From NCBI RefSeq assembly GCF_018449695.1, contig NZ_JAAVUY010000007.1, positions 124,001-188,000 of the forward strand: 64,000 nt of DNA, written 5' to 3'. The first letter of the stretch is position 1. Each line of letters opens with the position of its first letter. The translations under genes and the position numbers were made by a program. The DNA comes from Bradyrhizobium sp. dw_411. GTDB lineage: Bacteria > Pseudomonadota > Alphaproteobacteria > Rhizobiales > Xanthobacteraceae. Shown piece by piece: positions 7,838-17,191 of the stretch. The notes under the pieces were generated by a model. The model was not told the origin of the DNA. It saw only the letters and a list, made by a program, of their open reading frames with translations, and searched no databases.

Positions 7838-9811
7838 CTAACTATGCGTCGGCCAGTGCCGCTCGCGGAACCAGATGCGGTAGTCCGACGACATCTTGGC
7901 GCGCTGCGCCTGCGGCGCGCGGCGTTTGCAGGTCGAGGCTTCCTGGCTGTTTTCCGGCGCGCTCCAGCGCAGTTCCGCGCAGTCGTTCGGATTGTAGGCC
8001 ATCTCGAACTCCCCGGCCCGATCCAGCACGTCCTTGAGCGACAGCGTCCATGGCGAACCATCGCTGCGGGTATAAGTTATCTTGCGCGAGGCCAGTTCCG
8101 ATATCAGCACGCCCTGCAACTCGCTTTTGACGCTCTCAAGGCTCTTGCCGGCCGGCACCGCGAAGCGCGCCGCCCGTCGCACAACGCGGTCGGGGAATCC
8201 CCTGACAACATCGATCGCGATCAAGAGACGGAAATCGCGCGCCGGCGTGGAGTAATCCTCCCAGGCGCCTGTGGTCTCGAAAATCGACGCGCCGTTCGGC
8301 ATCGCGATCTCGCCGGGCTTCTTTTCCTGATACTTTCTTCCGTTCTCGATCGAGGTGACTCGCGTCTTGACCTGCTCCTCGAGGCTCGCGATCGCGTCCG
8401 TCATCGCTTTGACGGGATCGAGTGGATCGGGCGACATCACGTCGTCCATGCGATCGTAAAACTCCTCGGCGCTTATCTGCGACTGCTCGAGCGAAAAATC
8501 GCCGTAACCCGGATACTTGGCGATCTCGGCATTGGTCAGCCGCCGCAGCGCGCCGTCCTTACGTACGATCGGCCGGAAGCGCTTGAAGCCGGGTCCGCCG
8601 AGTGCCGGATCGTGGACGAACAGGAAATTGCCGCGCCAGAAGCGCTTGCGCGTGATCGAGCCATCCGGCTCGGCATCGACCGCAAGGAATACGCCGGGCT
8701 TGCCATCCACTTCCGCCACGCGATGCACCAGCATCAGCACATGGCCGTAGGGGTCGGCATAGACCGTGCCCGGGCGCAACGCCTGTTGCGTCAGCGGAAC
8801 CGTATAGAAATCGGTGTTGTCGTCATTGCCCGATACGCGCACTGCGCCGGTATGCACGACATCGCCGACCTCGCGCAGATATTCGCTGACATTGGTCGGG
8901 CGCCTCGGCTTCGGTTTCGGCGCGGGCGCTGCGGCCTCCGGCGGCGGCGCCGGCGTATCCGTCGATGAACCGCCAAACAATCCCAGCAGCTTCGGTGTTG
9001 GCGCGGGCGCCGGTGCGGCGGCGGGAGCCGCAGCGGCTTCCTGCTGTTCGGGCGGCGCCGCCGGACGCGTGACCTCGGGATGTTCGACGTCGAACCACTG
9101 GTAGCATTTCGGCGGTTTGCCCCCGAAGCCGCGCGAGCAATTCGAATAGCCGAACGGCAGCCCCATCTTGTAGGCGAAATAGGCGCGCAGGAAATAGACG
9201 AAATCGGCGCAATCGGGGCGAAGGCCCTGCTGCGCGTTGTCTTCGCCGCGGCCGAGATAATTGAACAGGAAATTGCGCGATTGATCGCGCAGCACTTCGT
9301 GCCACACTTTCCAGGACAGGCTCTGGTCAACAGGCGCATCGAACAGTTTCTCGACCCACGCCGAGAACAGCGCTTCCGTCGTGGCGTTCCAGGTGTTGCG
9401 CACCTTCCAGAAACTTCCCGGCGGCGTCGCCACCGGTTCGGGCTTGCTCGCAGCCACCGTGATGTCGCGCGTGATCGTGCCGCATTCGGCGGTCTGCTCG
9501 GGCACCAGCGTCGCATGCCAGGCGCCCGCAGCCGGCTGATTGACCTCGGCGAACCAGAAATAAGGCGGCCCGCCGTGTCGTTCGGGCGATTTGGCCGCAA
9601 CGCTGCCGTCCGGCGCGATCAGCGACAGCACGCCCTGAATCGGCTTTTCGATCACCACCATGACCCGCAGCGGCGCGCCCTTCCACGGCGACACCGGCGA
9701 CGGCAGCACCGAAAGCTCGGGATCCCCGCAGGCGCCTTGCGCCGACGCGCTTACGCCCGAGAAAAGCAGCAACAAAGCTGTCGCCGTAGCAACCCGGCTT
9801 GCGAGAAGCAT
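7838..9811 (-). CDS. Large secreted protein with papain-like Cys/His motifs
   Basis: 657 residues. A clear signal peptide (ALLLLFSGVSASAQG) sends it to the periplasm. Residues 26-125 look like a beta-rich domain. About 130-250 contain PDCADFVYFLRAYF with Cys201, the DCxDF pattern of NlpC/P60-like cysteine peptidases. About 345-380 contain DPYGHVLMLVH (His357) and VFLAVDAEPDG (Asp379), fitting a Cys-His-Asp triad. A Pro/Ala-rich insert (about 250-302) separates Cys and His blocks. The last 230 residues are unassigned and carry several Cys at the end (CAELRWS, STCKRR). The gene is flanked on both sides by palindromic repeats. A cell-wall peptidase or amidase is my inference; I do not recognise the family by name. 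Confidence 0.7.
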   Translation of the reverse strand: MLLASRVATATALLLLFSGVSASAQGACGDPELSVLPSPVSPWKGAPLRVMVVIEKPIQGVLSLIAPDGSVAAKSPERHGGPPYFWFAEVNQPAAGAWHATLVPEQTAECGTITRDITVAASKPEPVATPPGSFWKVRNTWNATTEALFSAWVEKLFDAPVDQSLSWKVWHEVLRDQSRNFLFNYLGRGEDNAQQGLRPDCADFVYFLRAYFAYKMGLPFGYSNCSRGFGGKPPKCYQWFDVEHPEVTRPAAPPEQQEAAAAPAAAPAPAPTPKLLGLFGGSSTDTPAPPPEAAAPAPKPKPRRPTNVSEYLREVGDVVHTGAVRVSGNDDNTDFYTVPLTQQALRPGTVYADPYGHVLMLVHRVAEVDGKPGVFLAVDAEPDGSITRKRFWRGNFLFVHDPALGGPGFKRFRPIVRKDGALRRLTNAEIAKYPGYGDFSLEQSQISAEEFYDRMDDVMSPDPLDPVKAMTDAIASLEEQVKTRVTSIENGRKYQEKKPGEIAMPNGASIFETTGAWEDYSTPARDFRLLIAIDVVRGFPDRVVRRAARFAVPAGKSLESVKSELQGVLISELASRKITYTRSDGSPWTLSLKDVLDRAGEFEMAYNPNDCAELRWSAPENSQEASTCKRRAPQAQRAKMSSDYRIWFRERHWPTHS

Positions 9812-10026
9812 GTTTTAGCAACCTTCCTGAGGAGACCCGGAACCGCACACGACCCGCCAGCGGGGCCGTATCGCAGGATAGCTGAATTAACAGGCATCCG
9901 TCAGCACAATTGAATGCGATTTTGCGACGCACGCGGAGGCCGTGAGTCCCGACAAATCCGCAGGGAGACCATACCCGCGCCCTGCTTGACGCTGCGCCCG
10001 TACAAGGATGGGATTCCTGCCTCTTC

Positions 10027-10124
10027 CTCATCCTGAGGAGCGGTGTCTTCGCCGCGTCTCGAAGGATGAGAGCCCCGGCCCTCTCATGGTTCGAGACGGC
10101 GCAAGCGCGCCTCCTCACCATGAG
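10027..10124. repeat. Palindromic intergenic repeat, family A (two units)
   Basis: Units at 10027-10070 (CTCATCCTGAGGAGCG ... TCTCGAAGGATGAG) and 10083-10124 (CTCATGGTTCGAGACGG ... TCCTCACCATGAG). It lies between divergent genes in a 377-base gap; nothing else was recognised there. Confidence 0.85.
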
Positions 10125-10188
10125 GACCACTCGTATCGCTTCTAAAACACGCCTACCGTCGCCCGCGAACGCTGATCGAGAGAATTGA

Positions 10189-11730
10189 ATGACCCGTATC
10201 GCCGTTGGCGGCTTCCTGCACGAGACCAACACCTTCGCACCGACGAAGGCGACTTATGCCGATTTCGTGCATGGCGGCGGCTGGCCGGCGATGGTGCAAG
10301 GACCTGAGGTGCTCAAGACCATCCGCAACATCAATGTCGGATTGGCGGGCTTTATCGCGGAAGCTGACGTCAACGGCTGGCAACTGGTGCCGAGCATCTT
10401 CGCCGCGGCCAGTCCCTCGGCCCATGTCACCGAGGACGCGTATGAACGCATCGTCAAAGTAATGATCGACGGCATCAAGAACGCCGGACCAATCGACGCG
10501 GTCTATCTCGATCTGCATGGCGCAATGGTCACTGGACATCTCGACGACGGCGAAGGCGAAGTTTTGAGGCGCGTGCGCGAGGTTATCGGCAAAGATATGC
10601 CGCTCGTCGTCAGCCTCGATCTCCATGCCAATGTCACTTCTGCAATGATCGAGCATGCCGACGCGCTGATCGCCTATCGCACCTATCCGCATATCGACAT
10701 GGCCGACACCGGCCGGGCAACAGCGCAGCATCTCGCGCTGATGTTGCGCACCAAACAGCGCTTCGCCAAGGCGTTCCGGCAATTGCCGTTCCTGATTCCG
10801 CTGAGCTGGCAATGCACCGAAGACCAGCCGACCAAAGGCATCTACCAAAAGCTCGCGGCGCTGGCGAACGAGGCCGTCCCGACGCTGTCCTACGCTCCGG
10901 GCTTTCCCGCCGCGGACTTTCCCGACTGCGGGCCGAGCGTGTTCGCCTATGGCAAGACCCAGGCGGACGCGGACAAGGCCGCGGATGCCATCACCGCGAT
11001 CATTGCCGGCCATGAAGACGATTTCGACGGCCGGATCTATTCACCGGACGAAGGCGTGCGATACGCGATGGAGCTGGCGGCAAACGCGCGCAAGCCGATC
11101 GTGATCGCCGACACCCAGGATAATCCCGGCGCCGGCGGCGATTCCGACACCACCGGCATGTTGCGTGCGCTGGTCCGCAACAAGGCCACCAAAGCTGCGA
11201 TCGGCGCGATCTACGATCCCGCTTCGGCCAAGGCGGCGCATACTGCAGGTGTCGGCGCCACGGTCACGCTTGAGCTCGGCGGCAAGTCGGGCATCCCGGG
11301 CGATGCGCCCTACAAGGAAACTTTCATCGTCGAGAAACTGTCCGACGGTCAATTCGTCGCGACGGGCCCCTATTATGGCGGCCGTGACATGGACATGGGG
11401 CCGTCGGCCTGCCTGCGGATCGGCGATATCAGCGTGGTCGTGGCTTCGCACAAGGCGCAGCTCGCCGACCAGGCGATGTATCGCTATGTCGGCATCGAGC
11501 CGACGGAGCAATCCATTCTGGTCAACAAGAGCTCGGTGCATTTCCGCGCCGACTTTGGGCCTATCGCCGAAAGACTGATCATCTGCGCCGCGCCCGGCGC
11601 GATGCCGGCCGACTCCTCCGCGTTGCCATGGACGCGATTGCGTCCGGGTATTCGCACCAAGCCAAATGGTCCGGCCTTTGTTGCCACAACCAAATCACAC
11701 TCGCCTGCTCCTTCTCCAGCCATCGGATAA
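10189..11730 (+). CDS. M81 family metallopeptidase (MlrC/microcystinase C-like)
   Basis: 513 residues, full length for the family. The N-terminal motif GGFLHETNTFAP and the metal-site stretch DLHANVT (about residues 144-150) followed by YPHIDMADTG are hallmarks of MlrC, a zinc hydrolase first known for cutting linearised microcystin. Homologues are widespread in soil proteobacteria without microcystin, so the natural substrate here is unknown, probably a small peptide or amide. It is the first of three same-strand hydrolase genes, 5 bases ahead of an M20 amidohydrolase and then an amidase, suggesting one catabolic transcript. No transporter gene is included. The C-terminal MlrC domain (VHFRADFGPIAERLI) is intact. 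Confidence 0.9.
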   Translation: MTRIAVGGFLHETNTFAPTKATYADFVHGGGWPAMVQGPEVLKTIRNINVGLAGFIAEADVNGWQLVPSIFAAASPSAHVTEDAYERIVKVMIDGIKNAGPIDAVYLDLHGAMVTGHLDDGEGEVLRRVREVIGKDMPLVVSLDLHANVTSAMIEHADALIAYRTYPHIDMADTGRATAQHLALMLRTKQRFAKAFRQLPFLIPLSWQCTEDQPTKGIYQKLAALANEAVPTLSYAPGFPAADFPDCGPSVFAYGKTQADADKAADAITAIIAGHEDDFDGRIYSPDEGVRYAMELAANARKPIVIADTQDNPGAGGDSDTTGMLRALVRNKATKAAIGAIYDPASAKAAHTAGVGATVTLELGGKSGIPGDAPYKETFIVEKLSDGQFVATGPYYGGRDMDMGPSACLRIGDISVVVASHKAQLADQAMYRYVGIEPTEQSILVNKSSVHFRADFGPIAERLIICAAPGAMPADSSALPWTRLRPGIRTKPNGPAFVATTKSHSPAPSPAIG

Positions 11731-11735
11731 CAGAC

Positions 11736-12908
11736 ATGCCCAATATCGACCGTATCGACGAATTTGCCGACGAACTCACCGCGATCCGCCGGGACTTGCA
11801 CGCCCATCCCGAGATCGGCTTTGAGGAAGTCCGCACCTCCGGCATCGTCGCCGACAAGCTCACGCAATGGGGCATTGAAGTTCATCGCGGGCTTGGCGTC
11901 ACCGGCGTGGTCGGCGTGCTCAAGGGCAAAGGCAATGGCGGCAAGCGCATCGGGCTGCGTGCCGATATGGATGCGCTGCCGATGGAAGAGAACACCAATC
12001 TGACATGGCGCTCGACCATTCCCGGCCGCTTCCATGGCTGCGGCCATGACGGTCATACCACCATGCTGCTCGGCACCGCGCGTTACCTCGCCGAGACCCG
12101 CAATTTCGACGGCACCGTGCACTTCATCTTTCAGCCGGCCGAGGAAGGCCTTGGCGGCGCCCGCGCGATGATCAAGGACGGCCTGTTCCAGAAATTTCCC
12201 TGCGACGAGATCTACGGACTGCATAACTCGACCGAGATGAATCATGGCGAGATCGCGATCCTGCCCGGCCCCGCGATGGCCGGCGCCGATTTCTTCGACA
12301 TCACCATCCACGGTTACGGCGCGCATGCCGCGAGGCCGGATCGCTCCAAGGATACGGTCGTGATCGCGATGGCGCTCGGCCAGGCGCTGCAGACCATCGT
12401 CAGCCGCAACGTCGATCCGCTGCAATCGGCGGTGCTGTCGATCACGCAGATTCACGCCGGTTCGGCCTATAATGTTATCCCCGGTGAGGCGAAACTGGCC
12501 GGCACGGTCCGCGCGTTTTCCGATGAGGTCCGCGCGCTGATCCGCGAGCGAATGCGCGCGATCTGCGCCGGAATTGCCGGCGCCTTCGGTGTCGAGATCA
12601 CCGCCGATATCCGCGACACGTTCAGCGTGCTGGTGAGCCAGCAGGAACATTCCGATGTGGTCGCCGAAGTCGCCCGCACGGTGGTCGATCCCGCCAAGGT
12701 CTTCACCCTGCCGAAACCGAAGATGGGCAGCGAGGATTTCTCCGACATGCTGCAGGCCACGCCCGGCGCCTATTTCTGGGTCGGCCATGACGGTACGGTG
12801 CCGATTCATAATCCCGGCTACATACTCGACGACAAGATCCTGCCCATTGGCGCCAGCGTATTCGCGCGCATCATTGAAACCCGTTTACCGGTGGCCGCCC
12901 AAGGATAA
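11736..12908 (+). CDS. M20 family amidohydrolase (HipO/aminoacylase type)
   Basis: 390 residues from ATG at 11736, 5 bases after the preceding stop; an upstream in-frame extension lies inside the M81 gene. Typical peptidase-M20 signatures are present: RRDLHAHPEIGFEE, LRADMDALPM, HGCGHDGHTTML (about 100-111), FQPAEEGLGGA and, near the end, PKMGSEDFSDML. These supply the metal ligands and catalytic Glu of N-acyl-amino-acid or hippurate hydrolases. The dimerisation domain sits at about 185-300. It likely removes an acyl group from an amino acid released by a neighbouring hydrolase. Exact substrate is not deducible. Confidence 0.93.
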   Translation: MPNIDRIDEFADELTAIRRDLHAHPEIGFEEVRTSGIVADKLTQWGIEVHRGLGVTGVVGVLKGKGNGGKRIGLRADMDALPMEENTNLTWRSTIPGRFHGCGHDGHTTMLLGTARYLAETRNFDGTVHFIFQPAEEGLGGARAMIKDGLFQKFPCDEIYGLHNSTEMNHGEIAILPGPAMAGADFFDITIHGYGAHAARPDRSKDTVVIAMALGQALQTIVSRNVDPLQSAVLSITQIHAGSAYNVIPGEAKLAGTVRAFSDEVRALIRERMRAICAGIAGAFGVEITADIRDTFSVLVSQQEHSDVVAEVARTVVDPAKVFTLPKPKMGSEDFSDMLQATPGAYFWVGHDGTVPIHNPGYILDDKILPIGASVFARIIETRLPVAAQG

Positions 12909-12924
12909 TTTCAAGGACAAGTTC

Positions 12925-14346
12925 ATGGATAAATCATCATCGCAGGACAGCGTCTCCGCGCTGCACGATCTCAGCGCCGTCGATCTCGTCGCGGGCTTTC
13001 GCGCCCGGCAGTTCTCGCCCTCCGAAGTTCTGGAGGATGTGCTGGCGCATATCGCGGTGTGGGAACCACATATCAAGGCGCTGTACGCGTTCGACCCGGA
13101 TGGCGCGCGCTTGACCGCCAAGGCTTCGACCGAGCGCTGGCACAAGGACGAGCCGATGGGCCCGCTCGACGGCGTTCCCGTCACCATCAAGGACAACATC
13201 GCCACCAAAGGCACGCCGGTGCCGCTCGGTGCCGCGACCACCGATCTCGTGCCGGCCCCCGCGGATTCACCGCCGGCCGCGCGCTTGCGCGAAGCGGGCG
13301 CGGTGATCTTCTCCAAGACCACGATGCCGGATTACGGCATGCTGTCGTCGGGCCTCTCCAGCTTCCATCCCCTCACCCGTAATCCCTGGGATCTCAGCAA
13401 GAACCCCGGCGGCTCCAGCGCCGGCGCGGCGGCGGCGGGGGCAGCGGGCTATGGTCCGCTGCATCTGGGCACTGATATCGGCGGCTCGGTACGGCTGCCG
13501 GCCTGCTGGTGCGGCTTGGTGGCGTTGAAACCAAGTCTGGGGCGCGTTCCGATCGATCCGCCCTATGTCGGCCGCGTCGCCGGACCGATGACCCGCACCG
13601 TCGACGACGCCGCGCTGATGATGAGCGTGTTGTCGCGCCCCGATCGCCGCGACGGCATGAGCCTGCCGCCCGACAGCATCAACTGGAAGGCGCTGGAAAA
13701 GTCCCCTCGCAAACTGCGCCTCGGCCTGATGCTCGATCTCGGCGTCGGTCAGCCGCTGGAGAAAGACGTGCGCAACGTCGCGGTGAGAGCCGCCAAAGCC
13801 TTCGAGTCTGCCGGCGCGGTGGTGACGGAAATCGATGGCGTGCTGACCCGCGAAATGCTCGACGGCCTCGACCATTTCTGGCGCGTGCGGCTGTGGGACG
13901 ATCTGTCGAAGCTGTCGCCTGACAAGCGCGCCAAGGCGCTGCCCTATATCGTCAACTGGGCGGAGGCCGGCGCGAAGCTTTCCGGCGTCGAGGCGATCCG
14001 GGGTTTTAACGCCACGCTGGCGATCCGCGCTGCGGCCGGAAAGCTGTTCGGCGAGATCGATTACGTGATCTCGCCGGTCTCGCCGGTGGTGAATTTCCCT
14101 GCCGAATTCGCCTCGCCGCTGAACGATCCCGACCGGCCATTTGAACACATTGCCTATACCGTGCCGTGGAACATGGCGGAAAATCCGGCTGTAACGATTA
14201 ACGGCGGCTATGACGGCAAGGGTTTTCCGATCGGCGTCCAGATCGTCGGCCGCCGCTTCGACGACATCGGCGTGCTCGGCATGGCCAAGGCGTTCGAGAG
14301 TTTGCGCGGTGCGCAAAGGCCCTGGCCAGTGGCGCCGGGGAAGTAA
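12925..14346 (+). CDS. Amidase signature family protein
   Basis: 473 residues from ATG at 12925, 16 bases behind the M20 gene. The Ser-cisSer-Lys triad is visible: Lys in VTIKDN (about 88), Ser in NPGGSSAGAAAA (about 163-166) and Ser in DIGGSVRLPA (about 188). The family hydrolyses amides to acid and ammonia. GatB/GatC genes are not adjacent and the C-terminal half differs from GatA, so a catabolic amidase is more likely than the tRNA amidotransferase. Together with the two preceding hydrolases it suggests use of an N-acylated or amidated compound as carbon or nitrogen source (inference). Confidence 0.92.
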   Translation: MDKSSSQDSVSALHDLSAVDLVAGFRARQFSPSEVLEDVLAHIAVWEPHIKALYAFDPDGARLTAKASTERWHKDEPMGPLDGVPVTIKDNIATKGTPVPLGAATTDLVPAPADSPPAARLREAGAVIFSKTTMPDYGMLSSGLSSFHPLTRNPWDLSKNPGGSSAGAAAAGAAGYGPLHLGTDIGGSVRLPACWCGLVALKPSLGRVPIDPPYVGRVAGPMTRTVDDAALMMSVLSRPDRRDGMSLPPDSINWKALEKSPRKLRLGLMLDLGVGQPLEKDVRNVAVRAAKAFESAGAVVTEIDGVLTREMLDGLDHFWRVRLWDDLSKLSPDKRAKALPYIVNWAEAGAKLSGVEAIRGFNATLAIRAAAGKLFGEIDYVISPVSPVVNFPAEFASPLNDPDRPFEHIAYTVPWNMAENPAVTINGGYDGKGFPIGVQIVGRRFDDIGVLGMAKAFESLRGAQRPWPVAPGK

Positions 14347-14389
14347 TTTCCGCCGTCATTCCGGGGCGCCTTAAAAAATAGCGAGCAGC

Positions 14390-14511
14390 GTAGGGTGGGC
14401 AAAGCCAACGGGTCGCGCGAATGCGCGCCCGATGACAGGCTCCGCGTGCCCACCACAGTGCATCCGACGTAGATGGTGGGCACGGCGCAAGCGCGCCTTT
14501 GCCTACCTTAC
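14390..14511. repeat. Palindromic intergenic repeat, family D, plus family C fragment
   Basis: Arms GTAGGGTGGGCAAAGC (14390 on) and GTGGGCACGGCGCAAGCGCG ... CTTTGCCTACCTTAC (ending near 14511). A related copy is at 33448-33536. A half of family C (GTCATTCCGGGGCGCC) lies just before it at about 14355. Confidence 0.75.
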
Positions 14512-14536
14512 GGACTGCATTACAATGATCCCGGCA

Positions 14537-15145
14537 TCAGGCCGCGCTCGCTCTGCGCCGTTGCAGCGCTTCGCGGATCAGCGGCAGCCGGTCATTGCCG
14601 AAATACATGTCGGTCTTGTCGAGGAAGATCGTCGGCGATCCGAACCCGCCGCGCGCTATCACTTCGTCGGTGTTGGCCTTGAGCTGGTCCTTGATGGACT
14701 GGCTGTTAATCGCGGCAAAGAACTGCGTGGGATCGATGCCGATACCCTCGCAAATGTCCGTCAGCACCTCGTCCTTTGAAATGTCCTCATCGTCGCCCCA
14801 ATAGGCTTCGAAGACCGCGCGTGCGAACGGCAGCATCTCCGGGCCGAGATAGATGCAGCCGCGCATCGCTTTCACGCTGTTCACGGGAAACACCGTCGGC
14901 GGCATCTTGATCGCGAGACCCGCCGAGCGCGCCCAGTCGGCAAGGTCCTTTTTCATGTAGCGCGCCTTCAGCGGCACGGGTGTTTCCCGAGAGGCATAGA
15001 CGCTGGGATTGACCGAATTGAAGATGCCGCCAACCAAAATCGGCCGCCATGAAATCTCGGCGCCGAATTCCCTGGCCAGCGGCTCGATGTTGTGGAACGC
15101 CAGATAAGTCCACGGACTGGAACAGTCGAAGAAGAATTCGATCAT
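14537..15145 (-). CDS. DsbA-like thioredoxin-fold protein, 2-hydroxychromene-2-carboxylate isomerase type
   Basis: 202 residues. The opening MIEFFFDCSSPWTYLAF has the kappa-GST/HCCA-isomerase pattern, with a Ser (SSP) where DsbA has CxxC. The cis-Pro region GGFGSPTIFLDK (about 165-176) is the conserved glutathione-binding stretch, followed by DMYFGNDRLPLI. The family includes glutathione-dependent isomerases of naphthalene breakdown, but many members act in unrelated detoxification. No aromatic-ring genes lie beside it. A family A repeat precedes it. Function beyond family is not resolved. Confidence 0.87.
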   Translation of the reverse strand: MIEFFFDCSSPWTYLAFHNIEPLAREFGAEISWRPILVGGIFNSVNPSVYASRETPVPLKARYMKKDLADWARSAGLAIKMPPTVFPVNSVKAMRGCIYLGPEMLPFARAVFEAYWGDDEDISKDEVLTDICEGIGIDPTQFFAAINSQSIKDQLKANTDEVIARGGFGSPTIFLDKTDMYFGNDRLPLIREALQRRRASAA

Positions 15146-15181
15146 GGCGTTTCCCCTGTTGTTTTAACTTTTACCACGGTC

Positions 15182-15280
15182 CTCATCATGAGGAGCGCGC
15201 TCTCGCGCGCGTCTCGAAGGATGGGCAGCGGAGCGAACTCATGGTTCGAGACGGCGCAAGTGCGCCTCCTCACCATGAGG
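15182..15280. repeat. Palindromic intergenic repeat, family A (two units)
   Basis: Units at about 15182-15223 (CTCATCATGAGGAGCGCG ... TCTCGAAGGATG) and 15238-15280 (CTCATGGTTCGAGACGG ... CCTCACCATGAGG). It lies between the divergent isomerase and methionine synthase genes. Confidence 0.85.
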
Positions 15281-15418
15281 GATAGAATTATTCCAGTATC
15301 GCACCAATCCTACCCCCTGCTTTCGTTGCCTTCCACCCCGCCTAAATGCCGTATACGACACATCCGGAACGTGGCAGATAGACCGCCAAACAACTGGAAA
15401 ACCGAGGATACGCGCAAG

Positions 15419-16441
15419 ATGCTGTTTCCAACCACGATCGCCGGCTCGCTGCCGAAGCCGGAATGGCTGGCCGAGCCCAATACGCTGTGGGCGCCCTGGA
15501 AATCCAAAGGCGACGAGCTGGCGCGCGCCAAGCGCGACGCCACCATGCTGGCGATAAAACTTCAGGAAGATGCCGGCGTCGATATCGTCACCGAGGGCGA
15601 ACAGGCCCGCCAGCATTTCGTCCATGGCTTTCTGGAAAAGGTCGAGGGCATCGATTTCGCCCACAAGGTCGAGATGGGAATCCGCAACGACCGCTACAAG
15701 GCGATGGTGCCGCAGGTGGTGGCGCCGCTCAAACTGAAGGGCCGCGTTCATGCCGACGAGGCCCGCGTCGCGCGCGGCCACACCACGCACAAGCTGAAAT
15801 TCACCCTGCCCGGCCCGATGACCATCATCGACACCATCGCCGATCAATATTACGGCGACCGCGTCAAGATGGCGTTCGCTTTTGCCGAACTGCTCAACGA
15901 GGAAGCGCGAGCCTTGCAGGCCGACGGTGTCGACGTGATCCAGTTCGACGAACCCGCCTTCAACGTCTACATGGACGAAGTCTCTGACTGGGGCATCAAG
16001 GCGCTGGAGCGCGCCGCGCAGGGACTGACCTGCACCACCGCCGTGCACATCTGTTACGGCTATGGCATCAAGGCCAACACCGACTGGAAGGAAACGCTGG
16101 GCAACGAGTGGCGCCAGTATGAAGATATCTTTCCGGCAATCGCCAAGAGCCCGATCCAGCAAGTCGCGATCGAATGCCGCAATTCGCGGGTGCCATTGGA
16201 ACTGCTGGGTCTATTGACCGGCAAGATCGTGCAGGCCGGCGTGATCGACGTCGCCAGCGACACCGTCGAGACCGCCGAGGATGTCGTCAAGGTGATCGAA
16301 GCCGTCTCGAAATTCGTGCCCAAGAGCAACATCGTCGCGACCACCAATTGCGGCATGGCCCCGATGCGCCGCGATATCGCGGAGGCGAAGCTGATGGCGC
16401 TGGGGGCTGGTGCGAAGCTGGCGCGGCAGAAGTTGGGGTGA
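15419..16441 (+). CDS. Core-MetE type methionine synthase / MetE C-terminal-like protein
   Basis: 340 residues from ATG at 15419; the much longer open frame upstream passes through a repeat and is not credible. It corresponds to the C-terminal catalytic half of cobalamin-independent methionine synthase: TIAGSLPKP at the start, QFDEPAFNVYMDE, zinc-site pieces VHICYG (His, Cys), AIECRNS (Glu, Cys) and TTNCGMAPM (Cys). Full-length MetE has about 750 residues with an N-terminal substrate-binding half, which is missing here by family design, not by truncation. It transfers a methyl group to a thiol such as homocysteine. The methyl donor may not be methylfolate (inference). A family C repeat follows. 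Confidence 0.87.
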   Translation: MLFPTTIAGSLPKPEWLAEPNTLWAPWKSKGDELARAKRDATMLAIKLQEDAGVDIVTEGEQARQHFVHGFLEKVEGIDFAHKVEMGIRNDRYKAMVPQVVAPLKLKGRVHADEARVARGHTTHKLKFTLPGPMTIIDTIADQYYGDRVKMAFAFAELLNEEARALQADGVDVIQFDEPAFNVYMDEVSDWGIKALERAAQGLTCTTAVHICYGYGIKANTDWKETLGNEWRQYEDIFPAIAKSPIQQVAIECRNSRVPLELLGLLTGKIVQAGVIDVASDTVETAEDVVKVIEAVSKFVPKSNIVATTNCGMAPMRRDIAEAKLMALGAGAKLARQKLG

Positions 16442-16452
16442 GGATCTACATT

Positions 16453-16538
16453 CGTCATTCCGGGGCACTTGCGTAAGCAAGTGAGCCCGGAATCTCGAGA
16501 TTCCGGGTCTGGTCCTTCGGACCATCCCGGAATGACGG
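16453..16538. repeat. Palindromic intergenic repeat, family C
   Basis: CGTCATTCCGGGGCAC at the left and GGACCATCCCGGAATGACGG at the right, with inner palindromes GCGTAAGC and GGTCCTTCGGACC. The repeat ends only 4 bases from the stop codon of the convergent hypothetical gene. Confidence 0.85.
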
Positions 16539-16541
16539 CAT

Positions 16542-17165
16542 CTAATCTTTAATCGACCGAGCGCTCGGATGCAGCGCCGGTCTGTAACCAGCCACGAACG
16601 CCCTCACCGTCGACGGCGGTGTCAACAGCATCGCATCCCTGATCTCGCTCAGCGCCTTGCGATAACCAGCCGGCGACCACGTTAGCGCCCGGCCGCCGAC
16701 GATCAGAAAACTCTCCGCCCCCGCCTGCAGCATCGCGCCATCGGGCAATTGCTCCCATCGCACCGGCAGCGGATGCAGCCGCTTTTCGCGGCCATCAAGC
16801 CGCTCATGATGCAGCACCGGATCGATATCGCGCGCCAGCACCTTCGTGGTGCCATTGCCCGCATCCCACGCCGCGCAAAACCGGTTGGCGTCGTCACGGC
16901 GGCAGAAGAAGCATGGGCGGTGCCCGGCCGCGAACGCGGTGGCTTCATCGAGGAAAAACAATTCGGTCCAGCTTCGCCCGCCCATCACCTCGCGCCGCCG
17001 GCCGCGAAATTCGCACACACAGGTGAGCCAGGCCTTGCCGGCCCAGCGCCGTGTCAGGGTTTTGGTGACGGGATCGTGGATGATGCCGCGATTGCCGGTG
17101 AATAATCCACGATGTGGCGTTGCGATGATGTCGCCTGACGGCGTGACGCGGTTTTGCAGGGGCAT
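16542..17165 (-). CDS. Conserved hypothetical protein with CxxC motif
   Basis: 207 residues starting at ATG 17165 (MPLQNRVTPSGDI). The open frame extends to 17294 but that part is a translated palindromic repeat, so I reject it. Recognisable stretches are TPHRGLFTGNRGIIHDP, WLTCVCEFRGRRR, MGGRSWTELFFLDEA and GHRPCFFCRRDDANRF, with CxC and CxxC pairs that may hold a metal or redox site. No membrane segment or signal is seen. It is soluble and of unknown function. It sits between a family C and a family B repeat, apart from the gpt operon. Confidence 0.8.
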   Translation of the reverse strand: MPLQNRVTPSGDIIATPHRGLFTGNRGIIHDPVTKTLTRRWAGKAWLTCVCEFRGRRREVMGGRSWTELFFLDEATAFAAGHRPCFFCRRDDANRFCAAWDAGNGTTKVLARDIDPVLHHERLDGREKRLHPLPVRWEQLPDGAMLQAGAESFLIVGGRALTWSPAGYRKALSEIRDAMLLTPPSTVRAFVAGYRPALHPSARSIKD

Positions 17166-17191
17166 TCGGAGCCCCGTTGTTAAGAGGTAGT

